Source: an uncultured Rubrivivax sp.
GTDB lineage: Bacteria > Pseudomonadota > Gammaproteobacteria > Burkholderiales > Burkholderiaceae_C
Direction: 5' to 3'
DNA: 14,489 bases
Assembly (NCBI GenBank): GCA_937967345.1
Contig: CALBTN010000088.1
Coordinates: 1 to 14,489, forward strand
The notes beneath the pieces were generated by a model that made no database searches, was not told where the DNA came from, and saw only the letters and a list, made by a program, of their open reading frames with translations. Shown in pieces: positions 1-8,961 of this stretch; positions within the stretch are counted from its first letter, which is position 1; every line of letters starts with the position of its first letter. The position numbers and the translations under genes were made by a program.

Positions 1-2
1 TG

Positions 3-152
3 CTGATGGGCATCGACGTTATCGGCGAGTGCCTCACCGAGATCAACGTCACCAGCCCGACCTGTTTTCAGGAGATCGCGCAGCAGACCGGCTTCGATGT
101 CGCCGGCATGTTCGTCGATGCGCTGGAGCGGGCCGTCGCCAGCACCCGCTAG
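3..152 (+). CDS. gshB: Glutathione synthetase, C-terminal end (partial)
   Basis: Only the last 49 codons and the stop are present; the gene begins left of the window. The frame reads through GIDVIGECLTEINVTSPTC and then a GFDVAGMFVDALE-like tail, which is the conserved C-terminal end of bacterial GshB. GshB is a cytoplasmic ATP-grasp enzyme that joins gamma-glutamylcysteine and glycine to make glutathione. The LTEINVTSPT segment is the end of the ATP-grasp domain, including the Asn/Glu region that binds metal in this family. The stop TAG (150-152) shares the CTAG with the stop of the convergent pgaA-like gene. Identification rests on a short but very characteristic segment, so confidence is high for the family although most of the protein is unseen. 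Confidence 0.93.
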   Translation: MMGIDVIGECLTEINVTSPTCFQEIAQQTGFDVAGMFVDALERAVASTR

Positions 153-1954
153 AACCACGCGGTCAGCATGAAGCCGACGTAGCGCCGCCAGTAGTTGCCG
201 CCGCCGTTGCCCACCGCAAAGCTCGAGCCGGAGCCGCCGGCATACAGCCGCCAGCGCAGGTCCTTGCTGACGTCGTGCGCGATGCCGGCTTCCAGCAGGT
301 TGGGGTTGCCGGTGCTGCTGAAGCCGTCGCCGTCGGTCTCGCGCGACCAGCCCAGCGCCACGCGGGCATAGGCGTCCCAGTCGTCGCGGTCGTACCACAC
401 GCCGGCAAAGACCCGGGCCTCGGCGTAGCGCCGCGGGTTCCAGTAGCCGGCGGGCGGCAGCGTGCCCGGCGGCAGCGGCACGTCATAACTGGCCGGGTCG
501 GAGTCGCGGAAGGCCGCGCCCTCGATGCCGACCACCACCTTCGGGTTGAAGTGCAGCGCGTAGTCGGCGTGGCCATAGATGCGCGCGCGGTTGTTGCCGT
601 CGGAAAACCCCAGGTGCGACACCACGCCGCCGAAAGCCCAGCGCGGCGGCAGCCGGTACTCGGCGCCCAGCGATGCGGTGTTGGCGGTGATGCGGTTGGC
701 GATCGCCTGCGGCGTTTCGATCACCTCGCGGCCGACGTCGGCGCTCAGCCGCCACAGATCCTGCGGCTGCCAGCGCAGGCTGGCGTTGCCGGTGATCGGC
801 GTCCAGCCGTCGTAGTCGTTCCAGGCGATCGTGGCCGACGGCAGCAGCAGCCCCGGCGGCGTCACGCCCGGTGTGCCGATCAGCCCTCGCAGTGTGGCCT
901 GCACCCGCTTGGCGTCGACATCACCCTGCGGTGACTCGAGCCTTGCACCGCGGTAGCCGCCTTCCAGCCACAGCCCGGGCTGCAGCAGCGTGCCGGCGCC
1001 GGCTGTGGCCGACAGGATGTCCAGATCGTCCTTGTCGGTGGAATAGTCGACCCCGCCCCAGACGTAGGAACGCTGCTCGCGATCGGCGCGCCAGTCGCGC
1101 AGGAAGACCGCCGGCCAGTCGCTGCGGCCGGCCAGCAGCGGCACGGTGGCCGCGTCGTAGCCGGCCCAGCGCACCGCGCGCGCATGGTCCAGCCGCAGAT
1201 CGGCATCACTGCCGTCGTCCAGCGTGGCATACAGCCGCACCGCCTCGTTGTGGCGCCCGGCGGCGTTGACGGTGCGCGCCAGGCCGGCCTGGGCGCGCTT
1301 GTCCTTGGGGTCTTCGGCCAGCAGCGCGCGCCGCGCGGCCTCGGCCTGCGCGTACTCGTCCAGCCACAGCCGCACGGTGGCGATGCGCCAGCGCAGGTCA
1401 CGGTCGCCGGGGTTCAGCGCCAGCGCCTCGCGGTAGGCGTGCAATGCGCAGGCGTTGTCGCCGGTGTGCACGCAGGTCTCGCCGCTGCCGCGCCACAGTT
1501 CGGAAACCTGCTTCGGGTCGGTGCTGAAGCCGCGCGCCTGCTCGAACAGCGGCAGCGCGCCGCTGGCGTCGCCCGACCACAGCGTTTGCCAGGCCAGCGA
1601 GGCGACCACGTCCTTGCTGCGCTGAGGGTCGACTTCGATGACGCGGCGGTAGGTGGCGATCGCCTCCTCGTGGCGGTCGGCAAAGCCGTAGACGCGCGCG
1701 GTCTCGATCAGCAGATCGGTGTTGGCCGGCTGCTCGCGCAGCAGCGCTTCGTAGATCGGCAGCGCTTGACCGTACTGGCGCGCGTCGACCTTTTCGCGCG
1801 CTTGCTGCAGCATCCCAGCGCCCCCAGACCCGTCGCTTCGCGCCGGGCCCCCCGAGGGGGATGAGTCAACTTGGGAGCGGCCCGGCGTTGACTCATGCGC
1901 GTGCGCTGCGCCGGCCGCCAGCAGTGCGGCCACGACCAGGGGGCGCCAGCTCAT
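149..1954 (-). CDS. pgaA: PgaA-like outer-membrane polysaccharide export porin (TPR plus beta-barrel), short form
   Basis: 601 residues. Residues 1-19 are a Sec signal peptide ending AHA. Residues 20-48 are a Ser/Gly/Pro linker encoded by a palindromic repeat. About 49-255 form four to six TPR-like helical repeats (for example YGQALPIYEALLREQP and HEEAIATYRRVIEVDP). About 295-601 alternate like beta strands and end in Phe, as expected of an outer-membrane barrel. In PgaA the TPR part guides poly-N-acetylglucosamine to the barrel exit pore. The ATG overlaps the pgaC stop as ATGA, which fixes the start. E. coli PgaA has 807 residues, so about half of the periplasmic TPR region is missing here; pgaB, whose product normally works with it, is also absent. 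The assignment leans on domain order and on the pgaC/pgaD neighbours. It could instead be another BcsC- or YaiO-like TPR/barrel exporter. Confidence 0.8.
   Translation of the reverse strand: MSWRPLVVAALLAAGAAHAHESTPGRSQVDSSPSGGPARSDGSGGAGMLQQAREKVDARQYGQALPIYEALLREQPANTDLLIETARVYGFADRHEEAIATYRRVIEVDPQRSKDVVASLAWQTLWSGDASGALPLFEQARGFSTDPKQVSELWRGSGETCVHTGDNACALHAYREALALNPGDRDLRWRIATVRLWLDEYAQAEAARRALLAEDPKDKRAQAGLARTVNAAGRHNEAVRLYATLDDGSDADLRLDHARAVRWAGYDAATVPLLAGRSDWPAVFLRDWRADREQRSYVWGGVDYSTDKDDLDILSATAGAGTLLQPGLWLEGGYRGARLESPQGDVDAKRVQATLRGLIGTPGVTPPGLLLPSATIAWNDYDGWTPITGNASLRWQPQDLWRLSADVGREVIETPQAIANRITANTASLGAEYRLPPRWAFGGVVSHLGFSDGNNRARIYGHADYALHFNPKVVVGIEGAAFRDSDPASYDVPLPPGTLPPAGYWNPRRYAEARVFAGVWYDRDDWDAYARVALGWSRETDGDGFSSTGNPNLLEAGIAHDVSKDLRWRLYAGGSGSSFAVGNGGGNYWRRYVGFMLTAWF
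1811..1896. repeat. REP-like palindromic element inside pgaA-like gene
   Basis: This stretch holds nested inverted repeats. ATGAGTCAAC (1861-1870) faces GTTGACTCAT (1887-1896), a perfect 10-bp pair with a 16-base loop. CGCCGGGCC (1841-1849) faces GGCCCGGCG (1879-1887). CCCCC-GA-GGGGG lies at 1849-1860. CATCCC (1811-1816) faces GGGATG (1858-1863). The element is translated in frame as residues 20-48 of the exporter, a Ser/Gly/Pro-rich linker right after the signal peptide. From memory, GC-rich repeats with a CCCCCTCGGGGG core are scattered through many Burkholderiales genomes; that this is one of them is inference. The symmetry itself is plain in the sequence. Confidence 0.7.
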
Positions 1955-3222
1955 GCGGCCGGCCCCGTGCGTGGTGTATTCCAGCGCACCGATGCGGCTT
2001 GCGGCCGGCGCAACAGCCAGCCCAGCGACAGCACCGTGGTCACCGACAGGAACATCCAGTAGATCAGCGGGTACCACACCGCATAGGCATAGAAGCGCAG
2101 GATGCCGGGGTCGTAGCGCCGGTCGACCAGCGCACCCACCAGCAGCTGCAGCAGGCACAGCGTGCCGATGGTCATGCCCCACAGGTTGGGGATCGGCGAC
2201 GCACCCACCGGCGGCACGCCGATGGCCCACGACGCGATCCAGATCGCGGTCAGCACGACGAAGCACAGCGCCCACAGGATCGACAGCGCCGACTCGATGA
2301 ACACCGGCCACATGCGCCGGTACTTCCAGTGCAGCATCACGTCGGCGTGCTTGTGGAACACCTGCATCAGCCCGCGCGCCCAGCGCAGCCGCTGCTGGAA
2401 CAGGCCCTTGAACGAGGTCGGCACCGTCATCCACACGATGGCGCGCGCCTCGTAGCGCACGTCGTAGAAGCGCTTTTGCAGCTTCCAGGTCAGCTCGATG
2501 TCCTCGGTGGGCATGTTCGGCGAGAAGCCGCCGACGTCGAACACCGCGCTCTTGCGAAAGGCCGCGACCACGCCCGACACCGTGACGATGCGCCCCCAGA
2601 TGCGCTGCGAGCGGCGCAGCAGGCTGACGATCGAGCTGAACTCGATCGCCTGCAGCCGGGCGAGGAAGGTCTCGAAGTTGCGCACCCGCGGGTTGCCGGT
2701 GACCGCGGCGACGCGCGCGCTCTTGAAGTGCGGCACGATGCGGCGCAGGATCATCGGGTCGGGCGCGGCGTCGGCGTCCAGCGTCAGGATGATCTCGCCA
2801 TTGACCAGCGGCAGCGCGTCGTTCAGCGCCAGCGCCTTGCCTTCGTTGACCAGCTTGCGCACCAGGCGCACGCGCCCGCCGGCCAGAAAGGGCTCGACGC
2901 GGCGCGCGGTGTCGTCGCTCGAGCCGTCGTCGACCACCACCACCTCGTAGTGCGGATAGTCGATGCGGCAGGCCGCTTCGAGCGTGCCGGCGATGACCTC
3001 GGCCTCGTTGTGCGCCGGGATCAGCACCGTGGCCGGCGGCAGCTCGTCGTCGCTGATGCTGTCGGGCGGTGGCCCGCCGCGCTCCCAGCTGCGCAGGAAA
3101 TACATCGACGTGGTGATCCACATGATGCTGGTGACGATCGGGTAGGCGGCAAAGAACACCAGCGCCCACAGGTAGGGCCAGGTGGTCTGAAGGTCGACGA
3201 TCAGGTGAGCGAAGGTGTTCAT
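1951..3222 (-). CDS. pgaC: Poly-beta-1,6-N-acetylglucosamine synthase (family 2 glycosyltransferase)
   Basis: 423 residues, a full-length processive GT2 enzyme of the PgaC/HmsR/IcaA group. It polymerises N-acetylglucosamine from UDP-GlcNAc at the inner membrane and passes the chain across it, with PgaD as partner. A membrane segment lies near 17-38. The catalytic domain follows with ATVLIPAHNE (64-73), VVVVDDGSSDD (95-104), the metal-binding DAD (149-151), TED with the catalytic Asp (239-241) and QRLRW (277-281). Further membrane segments lie near 308-335, 346-366 and 376-403. All motifs expected for activity are present. The ATG overlaps the pgaD stop as ATGA, and its own stop overlaps the pgaA-like ATG the same way. 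There is no clear Shine-Dalgarno, so translation is probably coupled. The polymer made could differ from classical PNAG because pgaB is not beside it. Confidence 0.93.
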   Translation of the reverse strand: MNTFAHLIVDLQTTWPYLWALVFFAAYPIVTSIMWITTSMYFLRSWERGGPPPDSISDDELPPATVLIPAHNEAEVIAGTLEAACRIDYPHYEVVVVDDGSSDDTARRVEPFLAGGRVRLVRKLVNEGKALALNDALPLVNGEIILTLDADAAPDPMILRRIVPHFKSARVAAVTGNPRVRNFETFLARLQAIEFSSIVSLLRRSQRIWGRIVTVSGVVAAFRKSAVFDVGGFSPNMPTEDIELTWKLQKRFYDVRYEARAIVWMTVPTSFKGLFQQRLRWARGLMQVFHKHADVMLHWKYRRMWPVFIESALSILWALCFVVLTAIWIASWAIGVPPVGASPIPNLWGMTIGTLCLLQLLVGALVDRRYDPGILRFYAYAVWYPLIYWMFLSVTTVLSLGWLLRRPQAASVRWNTPRTGPAA

Positions 3223-3692
3223 TCGATCGGTGCGTCGTGCAGCGCGCCGGGGCGCGTGGGCGCCGGGTCGGCGCTGCGTGCGGGGTCGGCGCGCAGCCCG
3301 TGGTAGCGCTTGTCCTGGCCCTCGACCTGGATCAGCACCAGCCGGCTGGCGCGCAACGCGGCCCAGTCGGCGTGCACGCGCCGGCCGTGCCAGTCTTGCG
3401 CGTAGCTCATGTCGACCGCGGCGACGCTGCGCCGCTCGCCCTTGCGCCGCGCCAGCGCGCGGTTGTGCCACACCCAGGCGCCGGTGAGCAGCGGCATCAC
3501 GATCAGCGCGCCGACGATCAGCCACACCAGGCCGCGCGAGTCCCAGGGCCTGGCGGCGACCAGGGTCCACATCCAGACGAAGCCGACCCAGCCGAACACC
3601 ACCAGCAGCAGGTGGGCCAGCTTGCGCAGCGCGCCGTTGGCGCGCCGGCGCTCGCGGCCCGGTGACGGGCTCATCGGCCGGTCGTCGTCCAT
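3219..3692 (-). CDS. pgaD: PgaD-like accessory subunit of the polysaccharide synthase
   Basis: 157 residues from ATG at 3692. A TTG codon directly before it is in frame but is a less likely start. Two hydrophobic segments (about 26-48 and 55-77) follow a basic N-terminus, and the remaining 80 residues are a soluble tail with a charged stretch and a Pro/Ala-rich end. Size, two-helix layout and position immediately before pgaC match PgaD, the small inner-membrane protein needed with PgaC for synthase activity and for its response to cyclic di-GMP in E. coli. The ATG shares one base with the stop of the PEP-CTERM gene (TGATG) and the stop overlaps pgaC. Sequence conservation in this family is low, so the call depends partly on context. 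Confidence 0.82.
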   Translation of the reverse strand: MDDDRPMSPSPGRERRRANGALRKLAHLLLVVFGWVGFVWMWTLVAARPWDSRGLVWLIVGALIVMPLLTGAWVWHNRALARRKGERRSVAAVDMSYAQDWHGRRVHADWAALRASRLVLIQVEGQDKRYHGLRADPARSADPAPTRPGALHDAPIE

Positions 3693-4555
3693 CAAGCGGT
3701 CCGTTGGCGGCGCGAGCGGGTCGCGCCCAGCGCCAGCAGCGCCGCACCCAGCAGCGCTGCGGTGCCGGGGGTGGGCACGGCCGAGGCTTCGTCAAAGGAC
3801 GCCAGCAGGTGCTCGGTGGGTATCACCGACCACTGGCCGCCGGGGCGCGACCAGGACAGGTCGACCACGCCGGCCAGCAGCCGCTCGTAGGCGCCCAACT
3901 CGAACCTGTACAAGCCCGCGTCCAGCAGCAGGTCGCTGTCGAAGCCGACGCGTTCGCGGGAGTTCAGGAAATCGTTGCTGATCTCGAGCATGCTGTTGCC
4001 AGCGCCAAACAACTTGAAGAAGAAACCGTCGTCGTGCAGCACGCTGAAGTTGTACAGGCCCGCCTCGCTGATGCGAATGTAACCGGTGAAATGCGAGGTC
4101 CAGTTCTCCTGGCTCTCGGGTGCGCCTGCTCCGATGAACAGCGGTGCAATGTCAACCACGCCCCAGGTGGAGCCATGCTCGGTGTTGTACTGGGCGTCGC
4201 CAAAGGAGATCTGGCTGACCCGCCCGCTCTTGCTGGCCGTGATCATGCCGTCGGTCGGCGCACGATTGGCGGTGTTCCAGTCGGCCAGGCCCCACACACC
4301 GGTGCCCCAGCTGTAGCCGCCGATGGCCGATCCCGAGCCGTAGGTCTGGGTCGTTTCATTCCACAACACCGTGCTGTGGCGCCAGTTGTCGTCGACCTTC
4401 AAGAAGGTGGCATCGACCCCGCTGCCGGCCTGGAACTGGCCCGCGTGCTGCGGTGCCAGCGTGATCGGCTCGGCCAGCGCCGCGCCGGTGGCCCAGGCCA
4501 ATGCCAGCGCGATGCCTGCGTCGCGCCAGCCGATATTCAGGGTTCGCTTGTTCAT
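3692..4555 (-). CDS. Secreted PA14-like domain protein with PEP-CTERM-type sorting tail
   Basis: 287 residues. Residues 1-28 form a signal peptide with hydrophobic core AGIALALAWATGAALA and a likely cut before EP. The body is rich in Trp, Gly and Asp. About 150-240 resemble a PA14 or similar sugar-binding beta fold, with FTGYIRISEAGLYNF followed by LHDDGFFFKLF. The C-terminus has VPTPGT (260-265), a hydrophobic stretch (about 266-278) and a basic tail with four Arg. That is the layout of PEP-CTERM proteins, which an exosortase system sorts to the surface and which often go with exopolysaccharide loci. The usual VPEPG is VPTPG here. The gene is first in the pga operon and couples to pgaD by TGATG. 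The start at 4555 puts the signal peptide in a normal position; an ATG eight codons upstream (4579) is possible. Substrate and role are unknown. Confidence 0.8.
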   Translation of the reverse strand: MNKRTLNIGWRDAGIALALAWATGAALAEPITLAPQHAGQFQAGSGVDATFLKVDDNWRHSTVLWNETTQTYGSGSAIGGYSWGTGVWGLADWNTANRAPTDGMITASKSGRVSQISFGDAQYNTEHGSTWGVVDIAPLFIGAGAPESQENWTSHFTGYIRISEAGLYNFSVLHDDGFFFKLFGAGNSMLEISNDFLNSRERVGFDSDLLLDAGLYRFELGAYERLLAGVVDLSWSRPGGQWSVIPTEHLLASFDEASAVPTPGTAALLGAALLALGATRSRRQRTA

Positions 4556-4798
4556 CTTTGCGTTCACTGGGGTTTGCATGGGGCGCGATGATGCAGGGCC
4601 TGGGCCCGCCTTTCGTGGATGTAAGCGCGGCGCTTGCTGCGCTGCGGCGAATCCGTCACGTCCGGGATGCTCTGCACCCTCAACCGAGGGGCCCTGCTGA
4701 TGCGGCGGCGCGACGCCGGGCGCAGCGGCGCCGGCACTTGCACCGCCGACACGTCGACCGGCCAGGTGCCGTTGGGGCACTGCCGATAATCGCCGCCC
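4556..4798. promoter_or_regulatory. Divergent intergenic region between the pga-type operon and uup
   Basis: These 243 bases separate two genes transcribed away from each other, so they must hold the promoters of both unless transcription enters from elsewhere. On the plus side TGCCGATAAT (4781-4790) resembles an extended -10 element (GATAAT, 5 of 6 to TATAAT) and sits only 8 bases before the uup ATG. I find no good -35 at the usual distance and no Shine-Dalgarno for uup. On the minus side I see no convincing -10/-35 pair. A short GC-rich hairpin, GGGCCTGGGCCC, lies near 4597. No credible gene is present. Confidence 0.5.
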
Positions 4799-6703
<1,905 letters not shown>

Positions 6704-6801
6704 CAGAGCGCGCCACCACGCGCCGCCGCGGGTCGAACTAGACTGCGCGGCACACAACGTCCGGCAGCGGGTTCACCGCGCCGCCGGCCTTGGCCATCGC
6801 G

Positions 6802-7740
6802 ATGCCGCTCGAGCCCGGTTCCACCGCCACGCTGGCTGCCGCCGACGCGCGTCGCGGCATGGCGCTGGGGCTGCTGGGTGTGGCCATGTTCGCGATGACG
6901 CTGCCGATGACCCGGCTGGCGGTGGGCGCGCAGTCGGCGCCGCAGCTGGACCCGGCCTTCCTCACCGCCGGGCGCGCGGCCGGCGCCGGGCTGCTCAGCG
7001 CGGCGTGGCTGGCCGCGCACCGGCTGGCGCCGCCGCCGCGCCAGCACTGGCCGGCGCTGGCGCTCAGCGCGCTGGGTACGGTGCTGGGCTTTCCGCTGTT
7101 TCTCGCGCTGGCGCTGCGCCAGGTCGATGCGATGCATGCGGCGGTGGTCACCGGCGTGCTGCCGCTGGGCACCGCGGTGGCTGCGGCGTTGAGCTCGGGC
7201 CAGCGGCCGTCAGCCGGCTTCTGGCTGTGCGCGCTGGGCGGCTGCGCGCTGGTGCTGGCCTACGCTGCGTGGCAAGGCGGCGGTGCGTTGTCGGCGGGCG
7301 ACGGCTGGCTGCTGCTGGCGGTGCTGTCGACCTCGGTGGGTTACGTGGCCGGCGCGCGCGTGGCCGTGGCGATGCCGGCGTCGCAGGTGATCAGCTGGGT
7401 GCTGGTCGGCTCGCTGCCGCTGTCGGCGCCGCTGGCGCTGGCGTGGTGGCCGAGCGCGCCGGTGCCGCTTTCGGCCTGGGTGGGTTTCGGCTACGTTACG
7501 GTGTTTTCGATGTGGCTGGGCTTTTTCGCCTGGTACCGCGGCCTGGCGCTGGGCGGTGCGGTACGCGTCAGCCAGGTGCAGTTGGTGCAACCCTTCCTGG
7601 CGCTGCTGTTCGCGGTGCCGGTGCTGGGCGAGCGGCTCGATACGGCGACGCTGGCGTTCGCGCTGGCGGTGATTGCGGTGGTGTTCGTCGGGCGCAAGAT
7701 GCCGGTGGACACCGCCGCGGCTTCTCGGAGGGCAAGGTGA
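6802..7740 (+). CDS. EamA/DMT-superfamily permease
   Basis: 312 residues from ATG at 6802; a TTG four codons earlier and an ATG at 6859 are alternatives, and none has a clear ribosome binding site. The protein is almost wholly hydrophobic, with about ten predicted membrane helices arranged as two similar halves (about 20-150 and 160-295). That is the double EamA layout of drug/metabolite transporters of the inner membrane. Segments such as RLAVG near helix 1 and VQLVQPFLALLFAVPVLGERL in the second half fit the family; the latter matches the conserved region with P and GE. EamA members often export amino acids or their derivatives. The stop overlaps the next ATG (TGATG), so it is probably co-translated with the aminotransferase, which suggests an amino-acid-related substrate. 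The substrate cannot be read from sequence. Confidence 0.88.
   Translation: MPLEPGSTATLAAADARRGMALGLLGVAMFAMTLPMTRLAVGAQSAPQLDPAFLTAGRAAGAGLLSAAWLAAHRLAPPPRQHWPALALSALGTVLGFPLFLALALRQVDAMHAAVVTGVLPLGTAVAAALSSGQRPSAGFWLCALGGCALVLAYAAWQGGGALSAGDGWLLLAVLSTSVGYVAGARVAVAMPASQVISWVLVGSLPLSAPLALAWWPSAPVPLSAWVGFGYVTVFSMWLGFFAWYRGLALGGAVRVSQVQLVQPFLALLFAVPVLGERLDTATLAFALAVIAVVFVGRKMPVDTAAASRRAR
7727..7731 (+). promoter_or_regulatory. Ribosome binding site for the PLP aminotransferase gene
   Basis: GGAGG lies 8 bases before the ATG at 7740, inside the 3' end of the permease gene. It is one of the few strong Shine-Dalgarno sites in the window and settles this start. Confidence 0.75.
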
Positions 7741-8954
7741 TGAACGATGCTGTGAACGGTCCCGATACGCACTGGCAACTGGCGCACCGCGCCCCGCGGC
7801 TCGAGCCGTCGGTGATCCGCGAGATCCTCAAGGTCACCGAAAAGCCCGGCGTGATCTCGCTGGCCGGCGGGCTGCCGGCGCCGCAGAGCTTTCCGGTGCA
7901 GGCGATGCGCGAGGCCTGCCGCCGCGTGCTGTCCGAGGCGCCGCACATGGCGCTGCAGTACGCCGCCAGCGAAGGCTTCGTGCCGCTGCGCGAGTGGGTG
8001 GCGGCGCAGCTGAGCGCGCAGGGCCTGCAGGTGGATGCGTCGCAGGTGCTGATCACCACCGGCTCGCAGCAGGCGCTGGACCTGCTCGGCAAGGTGCTGA
8101 TCGACGCCGGCAGCCGCGTTGCGGTGGAGTCGCCCACCTACCTTGGCGCGCTGCAGGCCTTCACGCCCTTCGAGCCCGAGTTCGTCGCCGTCGACTGCGA
8201 CGACGAAGGCCCGCTGCCGGACTCGCTGCAAGCGGCGGCCGGTGCGCGCTTCCTGTACGTGCTGCCGAACTTCCAGAACCCCAGCGGGCGCAGCATGGGC
8301 ATGGCGCGGCGCGTGCAGGTGGCGCAGGCCGCGGCGCGCGCGCGGCTGCCGCTGATCGAGGACAACCCCTACGGCGAGCTGTGGTACGACGCGCCGCCGC
8401 CCACGCCGCTTTCGGCCATTGCCGCCGAGCAGGGCGCGGCGGCGATCTACCTGGGGTCGTTTTCCAAGGTGCTGGCGCCGGGGCTGCGGTTGGGTTACGT
8501 GGTGGCACCGCCCGCGCTGTACCCGAAGCTGCTGCAGGCCAAGCAGGCGGCCGACCTGCACACCCCCGGCTTCAACCAGCGCGTGGCCTACGAGGTCATC
8601 CGCGCCGGGCTGCTCGACACCCACCTGCCGATGGTGCGCGCGATGTACAAGGCGCAGCGCGACGCGATGCGCGACGCGCTGCAGCGCCACCTGCCCGAGG
8701 GCTGCCGCTTCAACGTGCCGGCCGGCGGCATGTTCTTCTGGGTCGACCTGCCGGCCGGGCTGGACACGCGCGAGCTGCTGCCGCGCGCGGTGCAAGCCGG
8801 CATGGCCTACGTGCCCGGCGCGCCGTTCTACTGCCGCGATGCGCAGGCCAACACCTTGCGCCTGAGCTTCGTCACCGTGTCGGCGCCGCAGATCGAGCAG
8901 GGCGTGGCCGCGCTCGGGCGTGTGCTGGCCGAGGCGCTGGCGCAGCGGGCATGA
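7740..8954 (+). CDS. Fold-type I PLP-dependent aminotransferase (2-aminoadipate/aromatic aminotransferase-like)
   Basis: 404 residues, full length for the class I/II aminotransferase fold. Landmarks: ISLAGGLPAP (39-48) near the N-terminus; the phosphate-binding TTGSQQALDLLGK (106-118); NPSGR (180-184); D208 in IEDNPYGE, which holds the pyridine nitrogen; the Schiff-base lysine K243 in GSFSKVLAPGLRLGY; and R374 in NTLRLSF, which binds the substrate carboxylate. The pattern matches the LysN/ARO8-like group related to the MocR enzyme domain, but there is no N-terminal DNA-binding domain, so it is an enzyme and not a MocR regulator. It is cytoplasmic. It starts on the permease stop and ends 7 bases before the PhzF gene. 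The amino donor and acceptor are not determined by sequence. Confidence 0.92.
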   Translation: MNDAVNGPDTHWQLAHRAPRLEPSVIREILKVTEKPGVISLAGGLPAPQSFPVQAMREACRRVLSEAPHMALQYAASEGFVPLREWVAAQLSAQGLQVDASQVLITTGSQQALDLLGKVLIDAGSRVAVESPTYLGALQAFTPFEPEFVAVDCDDEGPLPDSLQAAAGARFLYVLPNFQNPSGRSMGMARRVQVAQAAARARLPLIEDNPYGELWYDAPPPTPLSAIAAEQGAAAIYLGSFSKVLAPGLRLGYVVAPPALYPKLLQAKQAADLHTPGFNQRVAYEVIRAGLLDTHLPMVRAMYKAQRDAMRDALQRHLPEGCRFNVPAGGMFFWVDLPAGLDTRELLPRAVQAGMAYVPGAPFYCRDAQANTLRLSFVTVSAPQIEQGVAALGRVLAEALAQRA

Positions 8955-8961
8955 GAACGCG

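Noticed and set aside
1955..3169. Long open frame that would fuse an extra 405 residues to the front of the PgaA-like protein
   Set aside because: It is out of frame with the real pgaC on the same strand; the translation is Arg/Ala/Gly-rich noise, while the pgaC frame carries all GT2 motifs. The exporter starts at 1954 with a clear signal peptide.
1861..3306. Plus-strand open frame of about 480 codons across pgaA/pgaC
   Set aside because: Composition is His/Arg/Gln/Ala-rich, no recognisable motif, and it is antisense to well-supported genes.
6704..6801. TAGACT at 6739-6744 as -10 element for the permease operon
   Set aside because: Only 4 of 6 match and no -35 at a suitable distance. The 98-base gap very likely holds a promoter or is read through from uup, but I cannot place one.
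7740..8954. The aminotransferase as a MocR-type transcription regulator
   Set aside because: There is no N-terminal winged-helix domain; the protein begins directly with the aminotransferase fold, and the upstream frame belongs to the permease.
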